From positions 1 to 14,348 of the forward strand of contig WGAE01000075.1 of assembly GCA_015489185.1 (NCBI GenBank): DNA of 14,348 nt, read 5' to 3'. This document shows, one piece after another, positions 6,613 to 14,100 of the stretch (position 1 is its first letter; the number at the start of each line of letters is the position of its first letter). The notes beneath the pieces were generated by a model. The model did not search any database and had not been told where the DNA came from. It saw only the letters and a list, made by a program, of their open reading frames with translations. Source of the stretch: Campylobacterales bacterium. GTDB taxonomy: Bacteria; Campylobacterota; Campylobacteria; Campylobacterales; QNZT01. A program made the translations under genes and the position numbers.

Positions 6613-7149
6613 CTATTTCGCTGCTGTTTTACCGGCTTTTCTGACAATGACTTCATCAGCATACTTGACACCTTTGCCTTTATACGGCTCAGGCGGTCTG
6701 AATGCTCTGATCTCTGCCGCAACCTGACCGACTACCTGCTTGTCGTCACCTTTGACCGTAATCACATTTTTCTCAACCGCAATAGATATATCTTTCGGAA
6801 ATTCATAGTTGATCGGATGTGAAAAACCGAGTTGCAGTTCCAAAACATTTCCTTTGACTGCCGCTCTGTAACCGACACCGTTGATCTCAAGTTTCTTCTC
6901 ATACCCTTGTGTCAGTCCGATTACAATATTGTTTGCCAGAGATCTGAACGTACCCCAGAATGCTCTGGATTGTCTGTCGTCTCCTTTTGGAGAAAAAATA
7001 ATTTCGTTGTTTTCGACTTTGACATTGACAAAATCTTTCGTATCGAGCAATTTTTCAACATTGCCCTTTTTAAAAGAGATGACAGGACCATCTACTTTCA
7101 CTTCGATTCCCGAAGGAATCACAACCGGTTGTTTACCTATTCTTGACAT
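6613..7149 (-). CDS. rplF: 50S ribosomal protein L6
   Basis: L6 sits near the base of the L7/L12 stalk and the factor-binding site, contacting the sarcin-ricin loop region. The 178-residue product is of standard length and consists of two duplicated alpha/beta domains. It begins MSRIGKQPVVIPSGIEVKVD. The second domain ends with the signature AAEIRAFRPPEPYKGKGVKY at about 144-163. An AAAAGG purine tract precedes the ATG. The 57-nt gap to rpsH upstream is the widest inside the S10-spc part, but I see no strong stem or promoter in it. Confidence 0.98.
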   Translation of the reverse strand: MSRIGKQPVVIPSGIEVKVDGPVISFKKGNVEKLLDTKDFVNVKVENNEIIFSPKGDDRQSRAFWGTFRSLANNIVIGLTQGYEKKLEINGVGYRAAVKGNVLELQLGFSHPINYEFPKDISIAVEKNVITVKGDDKQVVGQVAAEIRAFRPPEPYKGKGVKYADEVIVRKAGKTAAK

Positions 7150-7206
7150 TTTTTTCCTTTTTTACTTGTCTACGATATACATCGAATGCCGTAAAAACAT
7201 TAGATA

Positions 7207-7602
7207 TTACCAAATACTGCAGATCACTTCGCCGCCTACATTCTCTTTGTAAGCCACGTCGTTACTGAGTACACCTTTGGACGTACTGACGACAATTGTA
7301 CCGTAACCGTTTTTGAAACGCTTGATTTCAGATGCCGGTTTGTAAACACGGCGTCCCGGTTTGGAAATCTTTTTTACTTCATGAATAACCTGATTTCCGT
7401 TGTCGTCATATTTCAATACCACCGTAATAAATTTTTTGTTACCGTCTTCTTTGACATTGTATGATTCAATGTACCCTTTTTCCTGAAAAATCTTCATGAT
7501 CGATTCTACCAGTTTCGAGTGAAGAAGCTCGGTAACTTCCAGTTTCCTCATAGATGCATTTCTGATTCTGGTCAATGCGTCAGATACGAGATCGTTTACC
7601 AT
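7207..7602 (-). CDS. rpsH: 30S ribosomal protein S8
   Basis: S8 is a primary binder of the 16S central domain. In E. coli it is also the translational repressor of the spc operon. The 131-residue product begins MVNDLVSDALTRIRNASMRK. Its C-terminal half contains KISKPGRRVYKPASEI at about 79-94, YGTIVVSTSKGVLSNDVA and the conserved final GGEVICSIW. AAGGA lies 3 nt before the ATG, in the 9-nt gap after rpsN. Whether S8 controls this cluster cannot be told from the sequence alone. Confidence 0.98.
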   Translation of the reverse strand: MVNDLVSDALTRIRNASMRKLEVTELLHSKLVESIMKIFQEKGYIESYNVKEDGNKKFITVVLKYDDNGNQVIHEVKKISKPGRRVYKPASEIKRFKNGYGTIVVSTSKGVLSNDVAYKENVGGEVICSIW

Positions 7603-7611
7603 CTTCTTTCC

Positions 7612-7797
7612 TTACCAACTTGATTTTTTGATTCCGGGCAATTTGCCTTCACTTGCCAGTTTCCTGAAACAGATTCTGCAAATTCCGAAATCTCTGTATA
7701 CTGAGTGCGGGCGTCCGCAGATTTGACATCTTGTGTACGCTCTAACCGCAAACTTCGGCTTTCTTTTCGCTTTTGCGATCATCGATTTTTTCGCCAT
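7612..7797 (-). CDS. rpsN: 30S ribosomal protein S14, zinc-binding short form
   Basis: S14 is a small-subunit head protein needed late in assembly. This is the 61-residue type Z form, not the roughly 100-residue cysteine-free form of E. coli. Zinc ligands are C24 and C27 in CQICGRPH, and C40 and C43 in CRICFRKLA. The protein ends LASEGKLPGIKKSSW, as in the family. Its ATG overlaps the rplE stop codon by one base (TAATG), indicating tight coupling. An AGGGG Shine-Dalgarno lies inside the end of rplE. Confidence 0.98.
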   Translation of the reverse strand: MAKKSMIAKAKRKPKFAVRAYTRCQICGRPHSVYRDFGICRICFRKLASEGKLPGIKKSSW

Positions 7798-8348
7798 TAT
7801 TCACGCCCCTTTGCAAATGGAATTCCGATGAGTTCAAGCAGCTTGAACGCTTCCTTGTCATCTTCGGTTGTCGTTACGATCGTGATGTTCATACCGTGTG
7901 TCTTGATAATGTCGTCATATTTGACTTCAGGGAAAACCAGTTGCTCATCCAGACCGAAACTGTAGTTCCCGTGTCCGTCGAAACCGTTTCTCGGAAGACC
8001 TCTGAAGTCTTTTACACGCGGTAGCGTAATCGCGATCAGTTTATCGAGGAAAGTGTACATTCTGTCACCGCGAAGTGTCACTTTCACACCGATCGGATAC
8101 CCTTCTCTCAGTTTAAAGCCGGCGATAGACTTGCGTGCTTTCGTGATCACGGCATGCTGGCCGGCGATCAGAGAGATGGTGTCCTGAATATTTTGCAAAA
8201 TCTTCGTATCTTTCGCATCTTCACCCGCACCCACGCTGATCGAAACTTTTTCGATAGCCGGAATTTGCATCACGTTTTTGATATCGAATTCGCTGACGAG
8301 TGCAGGCTTGATATCGTTCATATATTTTTCTTTCAATCTGACAACCAT
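7797..8348 (-). CDS. rplE: 50S ribosomal protein L5
   Basis: L5 binds 5S rRNA in the central protuberance, contacts the P-site tRNA and bridges to S13. The 183-residue product is slightly longer than E. coli L5 (about 178). It begins MVVRLKEKYMNDIKPALVSE and contains IPAIEKVSISVGAGEDAKD, GQHAVITKARKSIAGFKLRE at about 73-92, GVKVTLRGDRMYTFLDKL and PRVKDFRGLPRNGFDGHGNY. The start at 8348 has GAAGGG 7 nt upstream inside rplX, from which it is separated by 3 nt. The stop overlaps the rpsN start. Confidence 0.98.
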   Translation of the reverse strand: MVVRLKEKYMNDIKPALVSEFDIKNVMQIPAIEKVSISVGAGEDAKDTKILQNIQDTISLIAGQHAVITKARKSIAGFKLREGYPIGVKVTLRGDRMYTFLDKLIAITLPRVKDFRGLPRNGFDGHGNYSFGLDEQLVFPEVKYDDIIKTHGMNITIVTTTEDDKEAFKLLELIGIPFAKGRE

Positions 8349-8351
8349 CGT

Positions 8352-8582
8352 TTACCCTTCCACTTTAGCTACGTTTGAAATATGAATAGGCATCTCTTTG
8401 GTGATAAAACCGCCTTTTGGATTCTCTTCCGTAGGTTTTACCGCCTTTTTCGCAAGCTTGCACCCGGCAACGATCACCTGAGAAGTTTTAGGCATCACTT
8501 TCAATACTTCCGCAACTTTTCCTTTATCGTCACCGGCAATAATTTTAACGGTATCACCTTTTTTGATTTTCATCTTCGCCAT
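8352..8582 (-). CDS. rplX: 50S ribosomal protein L24
   Basis: L24 is one of the two initiators of large-subunit assembly and lies near the exit tunnel. The product is 76 residues, shorter than the roughly 104 of E. coli L24 but typical of compact forms. A KOW motif at the N-terminus reads KIKKGDTVKIIAGDDKGKVA at about 4-24. The C-terminal part has NPKGGFITKEMPIHISNVAK. GGAGG lies upstream inside rplN, and the ATG overlaps the rplN stop by one base (TAATG). Confidence 0.97.
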   Translation of the reverse strand: MAKMKIKKGDTVKIIAGDDKGKVAEVLKVMPKTSQVIVAGCKLAKKAVKPTEENPKGGFITKEMPIHISNVAKVEG

Positions 8583-8950
8583 TACAATACCTCCGGAGCA
8601 AGTGACACGATCTTCATGAAACCTGCATATCTCACTTCACGACCGATAGGTCCGAAAATACGTGTACCGATCGGCTCTTTTTTGTTATCGAGAATCACCG
8701 CCGCGTTTTCGTCAAAACGAATCAGCGAACCGTTTTCTCTCTGTACCTCTTTTTTTGTGCGTACGATTACCGCTTTAACGACCTGCCCTTTTTTCACTTT
8801 TCCGTTTGGAATCGCTTTTTTGACAGAAGCGACAATGATATCTCCGACACTGGCATATCGTCTTTTGGAACCACCGAGCACTTTAATACACATGATCTCT
8901 TTGGCACCGCTGTTGTCAGCAACCGCCAGTCTTGTAAATCCCTGTACCAT
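8582..8950 (-). CDS. rplN: 50S ribosomal protein L14
   Basis: L14 lies at the subunit interface and contacts 16S rRNA helix 14 in bridge B8. The 122-residue product begins MVQGFTRLAVADNSGAKEIM, the family's standard opening. It contains GGSKRRYASVGDIIVASVKK at about 30-49 and VVKAVIVRTKKEVQR, and ends in IVSLAPEVL. The frame stays open for 22 codons further upstream through rpsQ. The start at 8950 is chosen because AGGAG lies 7 nt before it and the product then matches the family exactly. The ATG overlaps the rpsQ stop by one base. Confidence 0.98.
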   Translation of the reverse strand: MVQGFTRLAVADNSGAKEIMCIKVLGGSKRRYASVGDIIVASVKKAIPNGKVKKGQVVKAVIVRTKKEVQRENGSLIRFDENAAVILDNKKEPIGTRIFGPIGREVRYAGFMKIVSLAPEVL

Positions 8951-9198
8951 TATTTCACTCCTGTTGCGACGATTTCTTTCAATCTGAACGCTTTTCGCTT
9001 CGAAATAGGTCTGCACTCGACAGCAGTAATCGTATCACCCACGTTCGTTTCATTTCGTTCATCATGAACGAGATATTTTTTAAATCGTTTGACGATTTTG
9101 TGATATCTCGGATGTACCACCTTTCTTTCTACCAATACAGTAGCCGTTTTATCACCGGCTTTTTTCACTACTGTTCCCTGAATTACTTTTAAAGCCAT
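8950..9198 (-). CDS. rpsQ: 30S ribosomal protein S17
   Basis: S17 is an OB-fold primary binder of the 16S 5' domain. The 82-residue product has the family's normal length. It begins MALKVIQGTVVKKAGDKTAT, followed by VLVERKVVHPRYHKIVKRFK at about 21-40 and the conserved HDERNETNVGDTITAVECRP at about 45-64. The ending is ISKRKAFRLKEIV plus a short tail. AAGG precedes the ATG by about 8 nt, just after rpmC ends. The stop codon is shared with the rplN start as TAATG. Confidence 0.98.
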   Translation of the reverse strand: MALKVIQGTVVKKAGDKTATVLVERKVVHPRYHKIVKRFKKYLVHDERNETNVGDTITAVECRPISKRKAFRLKEIVATGVK

Positions 9199-9201
9199 CT
9201 T

Positions 9202-9405
9202 CTATGCCTTAACTTCGTTTTTTTTCAGTGCGGATAACGCTGTTTTGATTCTGGCGATATCTTTACGCACCTCTTTGATTTCGTTCGGATTGCTCAGTTG
9301 CATTGTTTTGAGCTTCGCACGAAGCTTGAACAGCAACAACTTTTTCTCTTTCAACAACTCGTTCAACGCTTTCGCGTCTTTTCCTTCCAGCTCAGTATAC
9401 TTCAT
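9202..9405 (-). CDS. rpmC: 50S ribosomal protein L29
   Basis: L29 is a small helical hairpin protein at the exit-tunnel rim, next to L23, where SRP and trigger factor dock. The 67-residue product begins MKYTELEGKDAKALNELLKE and contains LLLFKLRAKLKTMQLSNPNE and VRKDIARIKTALSAL. The gene overlaps the end of rplP by 14 nt. A second ATG two codons upstream at 9411 is possible. The start at 9405 is favoured because the purine-rich GAGAG then has normal spacing and because Campylobacter L29, as I recall it, begins MKYTE. Confidence 0.95.
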   Translation of the reverse strand: MKYTELEGKDAKALNELLKEKKLLLFKLRAKLKTMQLSNPNEIKEVRKDIARIKTALSALKKNEVKA

Positions 9406-9817
9406 TTTCATTCTCTCGAGTGATGATTTTTGTTTTGAACGGCAATTTGTGCTTTGCCAGCGTCAGTGCTTCACGCGCCAACTCTTCACTGACACCTGCC
9501 ATTTCGAAAATAATTCTTCCGGGTTTGACGTTCATAACCCATTTTTCGACACCACCTTTACCTTTACCCATCCTGGTTTCCAGAGGTTTTTTGGTCAAAG
9601 GTTTGTCAGGAAATACACGAATCCATGATTTCGCCTGTCTTTTGACATGACGTGTCATCGCAATCCTCGCCGCTTCGATCTGACGGGAATCGATACGTCC
9701 GCCTTCTGTCGCCTTGAGTGCAATCTCACCGAAAGCAATCGTGTTTCCTCTGTAAGATTTCCCCCGGTTACGACCTTTTTGCTGTTTTCTGTATTTGGTT
9801 CTTTTTGGCATCAACAT
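9392..9817 (-). CDS. rplP: 50S ribosomal protein L16
   Basis: L16 binds 23S rRNA near the peptidyl transferase centre and the A-site tRNA elbow. The 141-residue product begins MLMPKRTKYRKQQKGRNRGK. It contains IDSRQIEAARIAMTRHVKR (about 42-60), RVFPDKPLTKKPLETRMGKG and the conserved VMNVKPGRIIFEMAGV. Length is normal. The ATG at 9817 is preferred over the one at 9811 because AGAGG in the rpsC tail is about 9 nt away, and because related proteins are usually annotated with MLMPKR. It follows rpsC by 2 nt and overlaps rpmC. Confidence 0.97.
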   Translation of the reverse strand: MLMPKRTKYRKQQKGRNRGKSYRGNTIAFGEIALKATEGGRIDSRQIEAARIAMTRHVKRQAKSWIRVFPDKPLTKKPLETRMGKGKGGVEKWVMNVKPGRIIFEMAGVSEELAREALTLAKHKLPFKTKIITRENENEVY

Positions 9818-9819
9818 GG

Positions 9820-10503
9820 CTATTCACCTCTTCTTTTTCTTGGTCTGCTTGCCTTTGGCTCCGGCGCAAAACCTTTTGCCAGAACTTCCCCTTTGAAGAT
9901 CCAGACTTTAACACCGATGATTCCGTATGTCGTATGTGCCTCGGCAAAACCGTAATCGATTCTTGCTCTGAGTGTATGCAAAGGTACACGTCCTTCCAGA
10001 TACCATTCCGTTCTTGCCATCTCCGCACCGCCGAGACGTCCGGAAACCTGTACTTTAATCCCTTTCGCACCGCTTTTCATCGCACCCTGGATGACTTTTT
10101 TCATCGCACGGCGGAAAGCGACACGACGCTCGAGCTGTGTTGCGACGTTTTCAGCGGCAAGCTGTGCGGATGCCTGGGGCTTACGCTCTTCTTTGATGTT
10201 CACGTTGACATTTTTACCGATCAGCTTGTTGAGCTTCTCTCTCAATTTTTCGATATCTGCACCTTTTTTACCGATGATGATACCGGGACGTGCCGCTACA
10301 ATCGTAACACGCAGTTTTTTTGCGGTACGCTCGATGATGATCTGACTCACACCCGCATAATAGAGCTCTTTTTTGATAAACGTTCTGATTTTGTGGTCTT
10401 CACCGACATTTGCCACGGCAGTCTCAGAAGACGGGTACCATCTGGAATCCCAGTTTCTGTTCAGCCCAAGTCTCAGACCAATAGGATTAACTTTTTGACC
10501 CAT
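9820..10503 (-). CDS. rpsC: 30S ribosomal protein S3
   Basis: S3 lies at the mRNA entry channel and, with S4 and S5, has helicase activity on incoming mRNA. The 227-residue product begins MGQKVNPIGLRLGLNRNWDS. The type II KH domain carries ARPGIIIGKKGADIEKLREK at about 71-90, whose GKKG is the RNA-binding loop. The C-terminal domain has KGIKVQVSGRLGGAEMARTE and LRARIDYGFAEAHTTYGIIG. It ends in a basic PKASRPRKRRGE tail. AAGGAG precedes the ATG, 2 nt after rplV. Confidence 0.98.
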   Translation of the reverse strand: MGQKVNPIGLRLGLNRNWDSRWYPSSETAVANVGEDHKIRTFIKKELYYAGVSQIIIERTAKKLRVTIVAARPGIIIGKKGADIEKLREKLNKLIGKNVNVNIKEERKPQASAQLAAENVATQLERRVAFRRAMKKVIQGAMKSGAKGIKVQVSGRLGGAEMARTEWYLEGRVPLHTLRARIDYGFAEAHTTYGIIGVKVWIFKGEVLAKGFAPEPKASRPRKRRGE

Positions 10504-10505
10504 CT

Positions 10506-11189
10506 TTAAGACTCCTTCCCGTGTTGTTTAATAAGTTCCTGTGCTTCTTGTTGCCAGACATCTTCGATTTTACCTTTGATTCCGATTTTCGCGTCGAGTT
10601 CCGCGATCTCTTCTTTTGTCATATCCGCTATTTGCTGAATAGATGTAATTCCCTCAGCATGGAGTTTCTTTTCCATCGCAGGACCTACACCTGAAAGCAG
10701 TTTCAGGTCATTCAAATCAACCGCTTTGGTCTTCTTTTTAGCCGGTGCTTTCTTTTTTTCTTCCGCAGTCTCTTTCTCTGCATCCGCTTCTTTTTTAGCC
10801 GGTGCACTTTTTTCCACTTTTTTCGGAGTTTCTTTTTTCGCTTCGGCTTTTTTCGGCGCTTTTTTCTCTTCAATCACCGTACCTACTTCAACAAAAATAT
10901 GTGATGTCGGCTTCAAAATTCTGGAAGCAGAACCACGTGCTCTCGGTCTGAAACGTCTGAGAACAGGACCTTTGTCTACACGGCAGGAAAGAATTGTTAC
11001 CTCTTCCGGTTCATAGTCGCCGTTCGCACATGCAGAAGCGATCACTTTAGAGATGATACCCGCCGCTTTGTTTGGCATAAACTCCAGTGCGGCAAGTGCC
11101 ATTTCCGCATTCATACCCTGTACCTCTCTGGCAATCAATCGCGCCTTTGTCGGGGAAAGTCTGATAAATTTCAATGTTGCTTTACTCAT
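10506..11189 (-). CDS. rplV: 50S ribosomal protein L22 with C-terminal helix-hairpin-helix extension
   Basis: L22 lines the peptide exit tunnel and touches all 23S rRNA domains. Residues 1-106 are a complete L22 core: FIRLSPTKARLIAREVQGMN (8-27), the tunnel hairpin region GPVLRRFRPRARGSASRILK (74-93), then PTSHIFVEV. The protein is 227 residues, about double the usual 110. Residues 107-156 form a Lys/Ala/Glu-rich low-complexity linker. Residues 158-222 form a small helical domain with LSGVGPAMEKKLHAEGITSI (165-184), a helix-hairpin-helix GVGP-type motif, followed by QIADMTKEEIAELDAKIG. I know similar domains appended to L21 in some alphaproteobacteria. There is no frameshift, and rpsC follows normally with AAGGAG located in the rplV tail. 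Confidence 0.96.
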   Translation of the reverse strand: MSKATLKFIRLSPTKARLIAREVQGMNAEMALAALEFMPNKAAGIISKVIASACANGDYEPEEVTILSCRVDKGPVLRRFRPRARGSASRILKPTSHIFVEVGTVIEEKKAPKKAEAKKETPKKVEKSAPAKKEADAEKETAEEKKKAPAKKKTKAVDLNDLKLLSGVGPAMEKKLHAEGITSIQQIADMTKEEIAELDAKIGIKGKIEDVWQQEAQELIKQHGKES

Positions 11190-11198
11190 CTTATGCCC

Positions 11199-11477
11199 TT
11201 ACCCTATCTTCTTTTGTACAGAGCCTTTGTGACCCTTAAACGTTCTTGTCGGCGCAAATTCACCCAGTTTGTACCCGACATGGTTTTCGGTAATATAGAC
11301 CGGTACGAAATTTCTGCCGTTGTGCACGTTGATTGTCAAACCGATCATCTCCGGGAGAATCATACTTCTTCTCGACCAGGTTTTGATCGGCTTTTTATCA
11401 CCGCTTTCCTGTGCCTTGATCACCTTCTTCATGAGGTGATCGTCAACAAATGGACCTTTTTTTAAACTTCTAGCCAT
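11199..11477 (-). CDS. rpsS: 30S ribosomal protein S19
   Basis: S19 is a small-subunit head protein that forms a complex with S13 and contacts the A-site tRNA region. The 92-residue product begins MARSLKKGPFVDDHLMKKV and contains IKTWSRRSMILPEMIGLTIN (about 31-50) and HVGYKLGEFAPTRTFKGHKG (about 66-85). All of these are family hallmarks, and length is normal. The ATG abuts the rplB stop codon with no gap. AAGGAAG in the last rplB codons acts as the Shine-Dalgarno, so the two are probably coupled. Confidence 0.98.
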   Translation of the reverse strand: MARSLKKGPFVDDHLMKKVIKAQESGDKKPIKTWSRRSMILPEMIGLTINVHNGRNFVPVYITENHVGYKLGEFAPTRTFKGHKGSVQKKIG

Positions 11478-12308
11478 CTATCTTCCTTTTCTTCTGGAAA
11501 TAATCAGTTTGTCACTCGCTTTTTTGCGTCTGGTTTTATATCCTTTGGTCGGCATACCCCACGGAGATACAGGATGTCTGCTTGCATTGGTCTTACCTTC
11601 ACCACCACCATGCGGGTGATCGATCGGGTTCATCGCAGAACCGCGTGTCTGAGGACGAATACCTCTGTGTCTGTTACGTCCCGCTTTACCGATGACTACG
11701 TTTGCCCAATCTTCATTACCGACTGTACCGATTGTCGCCATACACTCACCGAGGATTTGTCTCATCTCACCGCTTGGAAGTCTGAGAATGACATATTTTT
11801 CCTCTTTACCCATCAGTTGTGCGTAACCGCCTGCACTTCTGGCGATCTGACCACCTTTACCCGGTTTCATCTCAATATTATGAATAATTGTACCGACCGG
11901 AATATTTTTCAATTTCATCGCATTACCGGTTTTAATATCAAGTCCGCCTTCAGCCGCTTCGATTTTATCACCCACTTTCAAACCTGAAGGCTGAATGATA
12001 TAGCGTTTTTCACCGTCCGCATATGTAATCAGCGCGATACGACAGTTTCTGTACGGATCGTACTCGATCGCGGTTACAGTCCCGGGAATACCGAACTTTC
12101 TTCTTTTAAAGTCGATAATTCTGTATTTTTTCTTTGCACCCGCCTCTTTATGACGCGATGTGATTCTACCGTTGTTGTTTCTACCCGCCTTTCTGGGAAG
12201 TGTTTTGAGCAGACCTGGAACAGTCGGTTTACCGGTAATATCGCTCGAGTCAAGTCCCGTCATGTATCTTCTGGAAGGCGTATAAGGTCTGTATGATTTG
12301 ATTGCCAT
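11478..12308 (-). CDS. rplB: 50S ribosomal protein L2
   Basis: L2 is among the most conserved ribosomal proteins. It is needed for subunit association and peptidyl transferase centre assembly. The 276-residue product begins MAIKSYRPYTPSRRYMTGLD. It has an OB-fold domain followed by an SH3-like domain. RNGRIT-like NNGRITSRHKEAGAKKKYR lies at 45-63, and KPGKGGQIARSAGGYAQLMG at 148-167. The signature NPIDHPHGGGEGKTN at 227-241 includes the histidine (H231) implicated in peptidyl transferase function. GGAGG precedes the ATG by 6 nt inside rplW. Confidence 0.98.
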   Translation of the reverse strand: MAIKSYRPYTPSRRYMTGLDSSDITGKPTVPGLLKTLPRKAGRNNNGRITSRHKEAGAKKKYRIIDFKRRKFGIPGTVTAIEYDPYRNCRIALITYADGEKRYIIQPSGLKVGDKIEAAEGGLDIKTGNAMKLKNIPVGTIIHNIEMKPGKGGQIARSAGGYAQLMGKEEKYVILRLPSGEMRQILGECMATIGTVGNEDWANVVIGKAGRNRHRGIRPQTRGSAMNPIDHPHGGGEGKTNASRHPVSPWGMPTKGYKTRRKKASDKLIISRRKGR

Positions 12309-12309
12309 C

Positions 12310-12591
12310 TTATACCTCCAAACTTTCTATTTTAGCGCCTTCAGGTAACTTGACGTAAAACTTTTTATAATCTTCACGTTTACCTTCGACACCTCTGAAT
12401 CTTTTTACTTTTCCTTTTACTCTCATGGAGTTGATTTTCAAAGGAACAAAACCGAAATACTCTCTGAGAACCTCTTTCAAACCGTTTTTGGTCATTCGAG
12501 GCGTTGTCTGGATCACAACAACACCGTCTTCCTGAAGGCCTAAACTTTTCTCAGTGTACAAAATTGATTTAATATCCGTAATATCTGCCAT
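12310..12591 (-). CDS. rplW: 50S ribosomal protein L23
   Basis: L23 lies at the tunnel exit and is a docking site for trigger factor and SRP. The 93-residue product begins MADITDIKSILYTEKSLGLQ. It contains VVIQTTPRMTKNGLKEVLRE at about 25-44 and INSMRVKGKVKRFRGVEGKR at about 53-72, the conserved loop and C-terminal strand region, then YKKFYVKLPEGAKIE. Length is typical. It sits one base from both rplD and rplB. GAGGG in the rplD tail serves as its Shine-Dalgarno. Confidence 0.97.
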   Translation of the reverse strand: MADITDIKSILYTEKSLGLQEDGVVVIQTTPRMTKNGLKEVLREYFGFVPLKINSMRVKGKVKRFRGVEGKREDYKKFYVKLPEGAKIESLEV

Positions 12592-12592
12592 C

Positions 12593-13207
12593 TTAGCCCT
12601 CTTTCGTTAATTCTTCAAAAACACTTTTTTCCATTACGATTGCATCGAATGCACTTGCCGTATAAGCGTTCAATTCGTTCGGCTCAGCCAAATACGCGCT
12701 TTGCAGATTGCGAAATGCGTAAAAAGTCTTCTCATCCATCTCATTTTTGATCACCAGCGCGTCTCTGACACCCAAAGCCTTGATGATCGCAGCAGCATCT
12801 TTGGTTTTTCCGGACTCTACAGAAATCGTGTCTACAATAAAGAGTTTACCGTTTTGCGCTTTTTCAGCGATCGCACACTCAAGTGCCGCTCTTTTTTGTT
12901 TTTTATTGACTTTTTGATGGTAGTTTCTGTTGTTTTTCGGTCCATGCGAAATACCGCCGCCTACCCATACTGGTGATCTGTTCGAACCGGCACGTGCACC
13001 GCCTCTACCTTTTTGTGACCACGGTTTTTTGCCGCCGCCACTGACTTCTGCTCTCGTTTTCGTCTTAGCAGTATTCGCTCTGAGCGCTGCCTGGTAAGAT
13101 TTTACATATAAATACAAATTGTGTGGGTTTGCTTCCATAAAAGCGGCAGGCAAAGCCAGTTCACCGCTTTTGCCGAAATTATTGTCCAGTACGATTGCTT
13201 TACTCAT
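12593..13207 (-). CDS. rplD: 50S ribosomal protein L4
   Basis: L4 lines the exit tunnel through a long loop. In E. coli it also represses the S10 operon through its leader. The 204-residue product has normal length. The tunnel loop is seen as SGGGKKPWSQKGRGGARAGS at about 56-75, then SPVWVGGGISHGP. The globular part includes KKQKRAALECAIAEKAQNGK and the ending FDAIVMEKSVFEEL. Its ATG overlaps the end of rplC by 4 nt (ATGA type). The extraribosomal role of E. coli L4 cannot be assumed here, because the rpsJ leader is short. Confidence 0.97.
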   Translation of the reverse strand: MSKAIVLDNNFGKSGELALPAAFMEANPHNLYLYVKSYQAALRANTAKTKTRAEVSGGGKKPWSQKGRGGARAGSNRSPVWVGGGISHGPKNNRNYHQKVNKKQKRAALECAIAEKAQNGKLFIVDTISVESGKTKDAAAIIKALGVRDALVIKNEMDEKTFYAFRNLQSAYLAEPNELNAYTASAFDAIVMEKSVFEELTKEG

Positions 13208-13782
13208 TTTACTATCCTTATCTTACCTAATGCTCCGTTTGCTCCCGGAACAGCACCTTTCAGCGCCACTACACCGGTTTCCGGATCGAAAGAGACTACT
13301 TCGTTTTTCACCGTGACTTTCGCATTTCCGTAGTGTCCTGGCATCTTTCTCCCCTTTTGAACACGACCGGGAAATTCCGCATTACCGATTGAACCGACAC
13401 GTCTGTGAAATCTTGAACCGTGCGCACCGGGACCACCGTGGAAACCGTGTCTCTTGATTGCACCGCTAAAACCCCTACCTTTGGATTTAAAAGTCGATTT
13501 GACAACTTTCGCATCCGCCAGCGGTGCCGTGTCCAGATCACCTGCTTCGCTGTTGGCGACTGTCAGTGTCATGAACTTATTGAATTCGGGCGATAGATTG
13601 TACTTTTTTTGTTGTCCCGCGATCGCTTTGTTTGTTTTTTTACCTCTGCTGTAAGCAACGATCGCTTTATTGTCCTCAGCTACTTCGCAGACTTTCGCTT
13701 CAAGGACTCTTACAAGTGTAACGGGTACCGCAGGTACAGTGACCGTTCTCGTCATTCCGATTTTTTCTACAATATATTCCAT
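13204..13782 (-). CDS. rplC: 50S ribosomal protein L3
   Basis: L3 is an early assembly protein reaching toward the peptidyl transferase centre. The 192-residue product begins MEYIVEKIGMTRTVTVPAVP. It contains AGQQKKYNLSPEFNKFMTL, then the conserved loop GRGFSGAIKRHGFHGGPGAH (about 102-121) and GSRFHRRVGSIGNAEFPGRV, and ends in GALGKIRIVK. Another ATG lies directly upstream at 13785. The start at 13782 is chosen because AAGGA then has 6-nt spacing and because Campylobacter L3, as I recall it, begins MEYIVEKIGM. It starts 9 nt after rpsJ and overlaps rplD by 4 nt. Confidence 0.97.
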   Translation of the reverse strand: MEYIVEKIGMTRTVTVPAVPVTLVRVLEAKVCEVAEDNKAIVAYSRGKKTNKAIAGQQKKYNLSPEFNKFMTLTVANSEAGDLDTAPLADAKVVKSTFKSKGRGFSGAIKRHGFHGGPGAHGSRFHRRVGSIGNAEFPGRVQKGRKMPGHYGNAKVTVKNEVVSFDPETGVVALKGAVPGANGALGKIRIVK

Positions 13783-13791
13783 CATCTATCC

Positions 13792-14100
13792 TTATTTCAT
13801 CGCTCTGACTTCGACATTGACTTCAGGCGCCAAATCCAGTTTCATCAATGAATCAACCGTATCGGTCGTCGCTGAAACGATATCGATCAGTCTTGCGTGC
13901 ATACGCATTTCAAATTGTTCGCGTGAATCTTTGTTAATGTGAGGAGATCTCAGTACCGTGTACTTTTTGATCTTGGTAGGAAGAGGGATCGGACCTCTGA
14001 TTTCTGCACCTGTTCTCTTGACAGCATCGACGATAGCTGCAACAGATCTGTCTAAAACCCTGTGATCATAAGCTTTGAGCTTAAGTCTAATTTTTTCCAT
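13792..14100 (-). CDS. rpsJ: 30S ribosomal protein S10
   Basis: S10 is a small-subunit head protein. In other bacteria it also pairs with NusB in antitermination. The 102-residue product has normal length and begins MEKIRLKLKAYDHRVLDRSV. It contains VKRTGAEIRGPIPLPTKIKK (about 28-47) and TVLRSPHINKDSREQFEMRM (about 49-68), both strongly conserved, and ends LAPEVNVEVRAMK. AAGGG lies 6 nt before the ATG. It is the first gene of the cluster, roughly 50 nt downstream of the predicted transcription start. Confidence 0.98.
   Translation of the reverse strand: MEKIRLKLKAYDHRVLDRSVAAIVDAVKRTGAEIRGPIPLPTKIKKYTVLRSPHINKDSREQFEMRMHARLIDIVSATTDTVDSLMKLDLAPEVNVEVRAMK

Noticed and set aside
7150..7206. 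57-nt gap between rpsH and rplF as a promoter or regulatory site
   Set aside because: Only a 4-bp repeat and an A-rich ribosome-binding region are visible. There is no convincing -10/-35 pair or stable stem.
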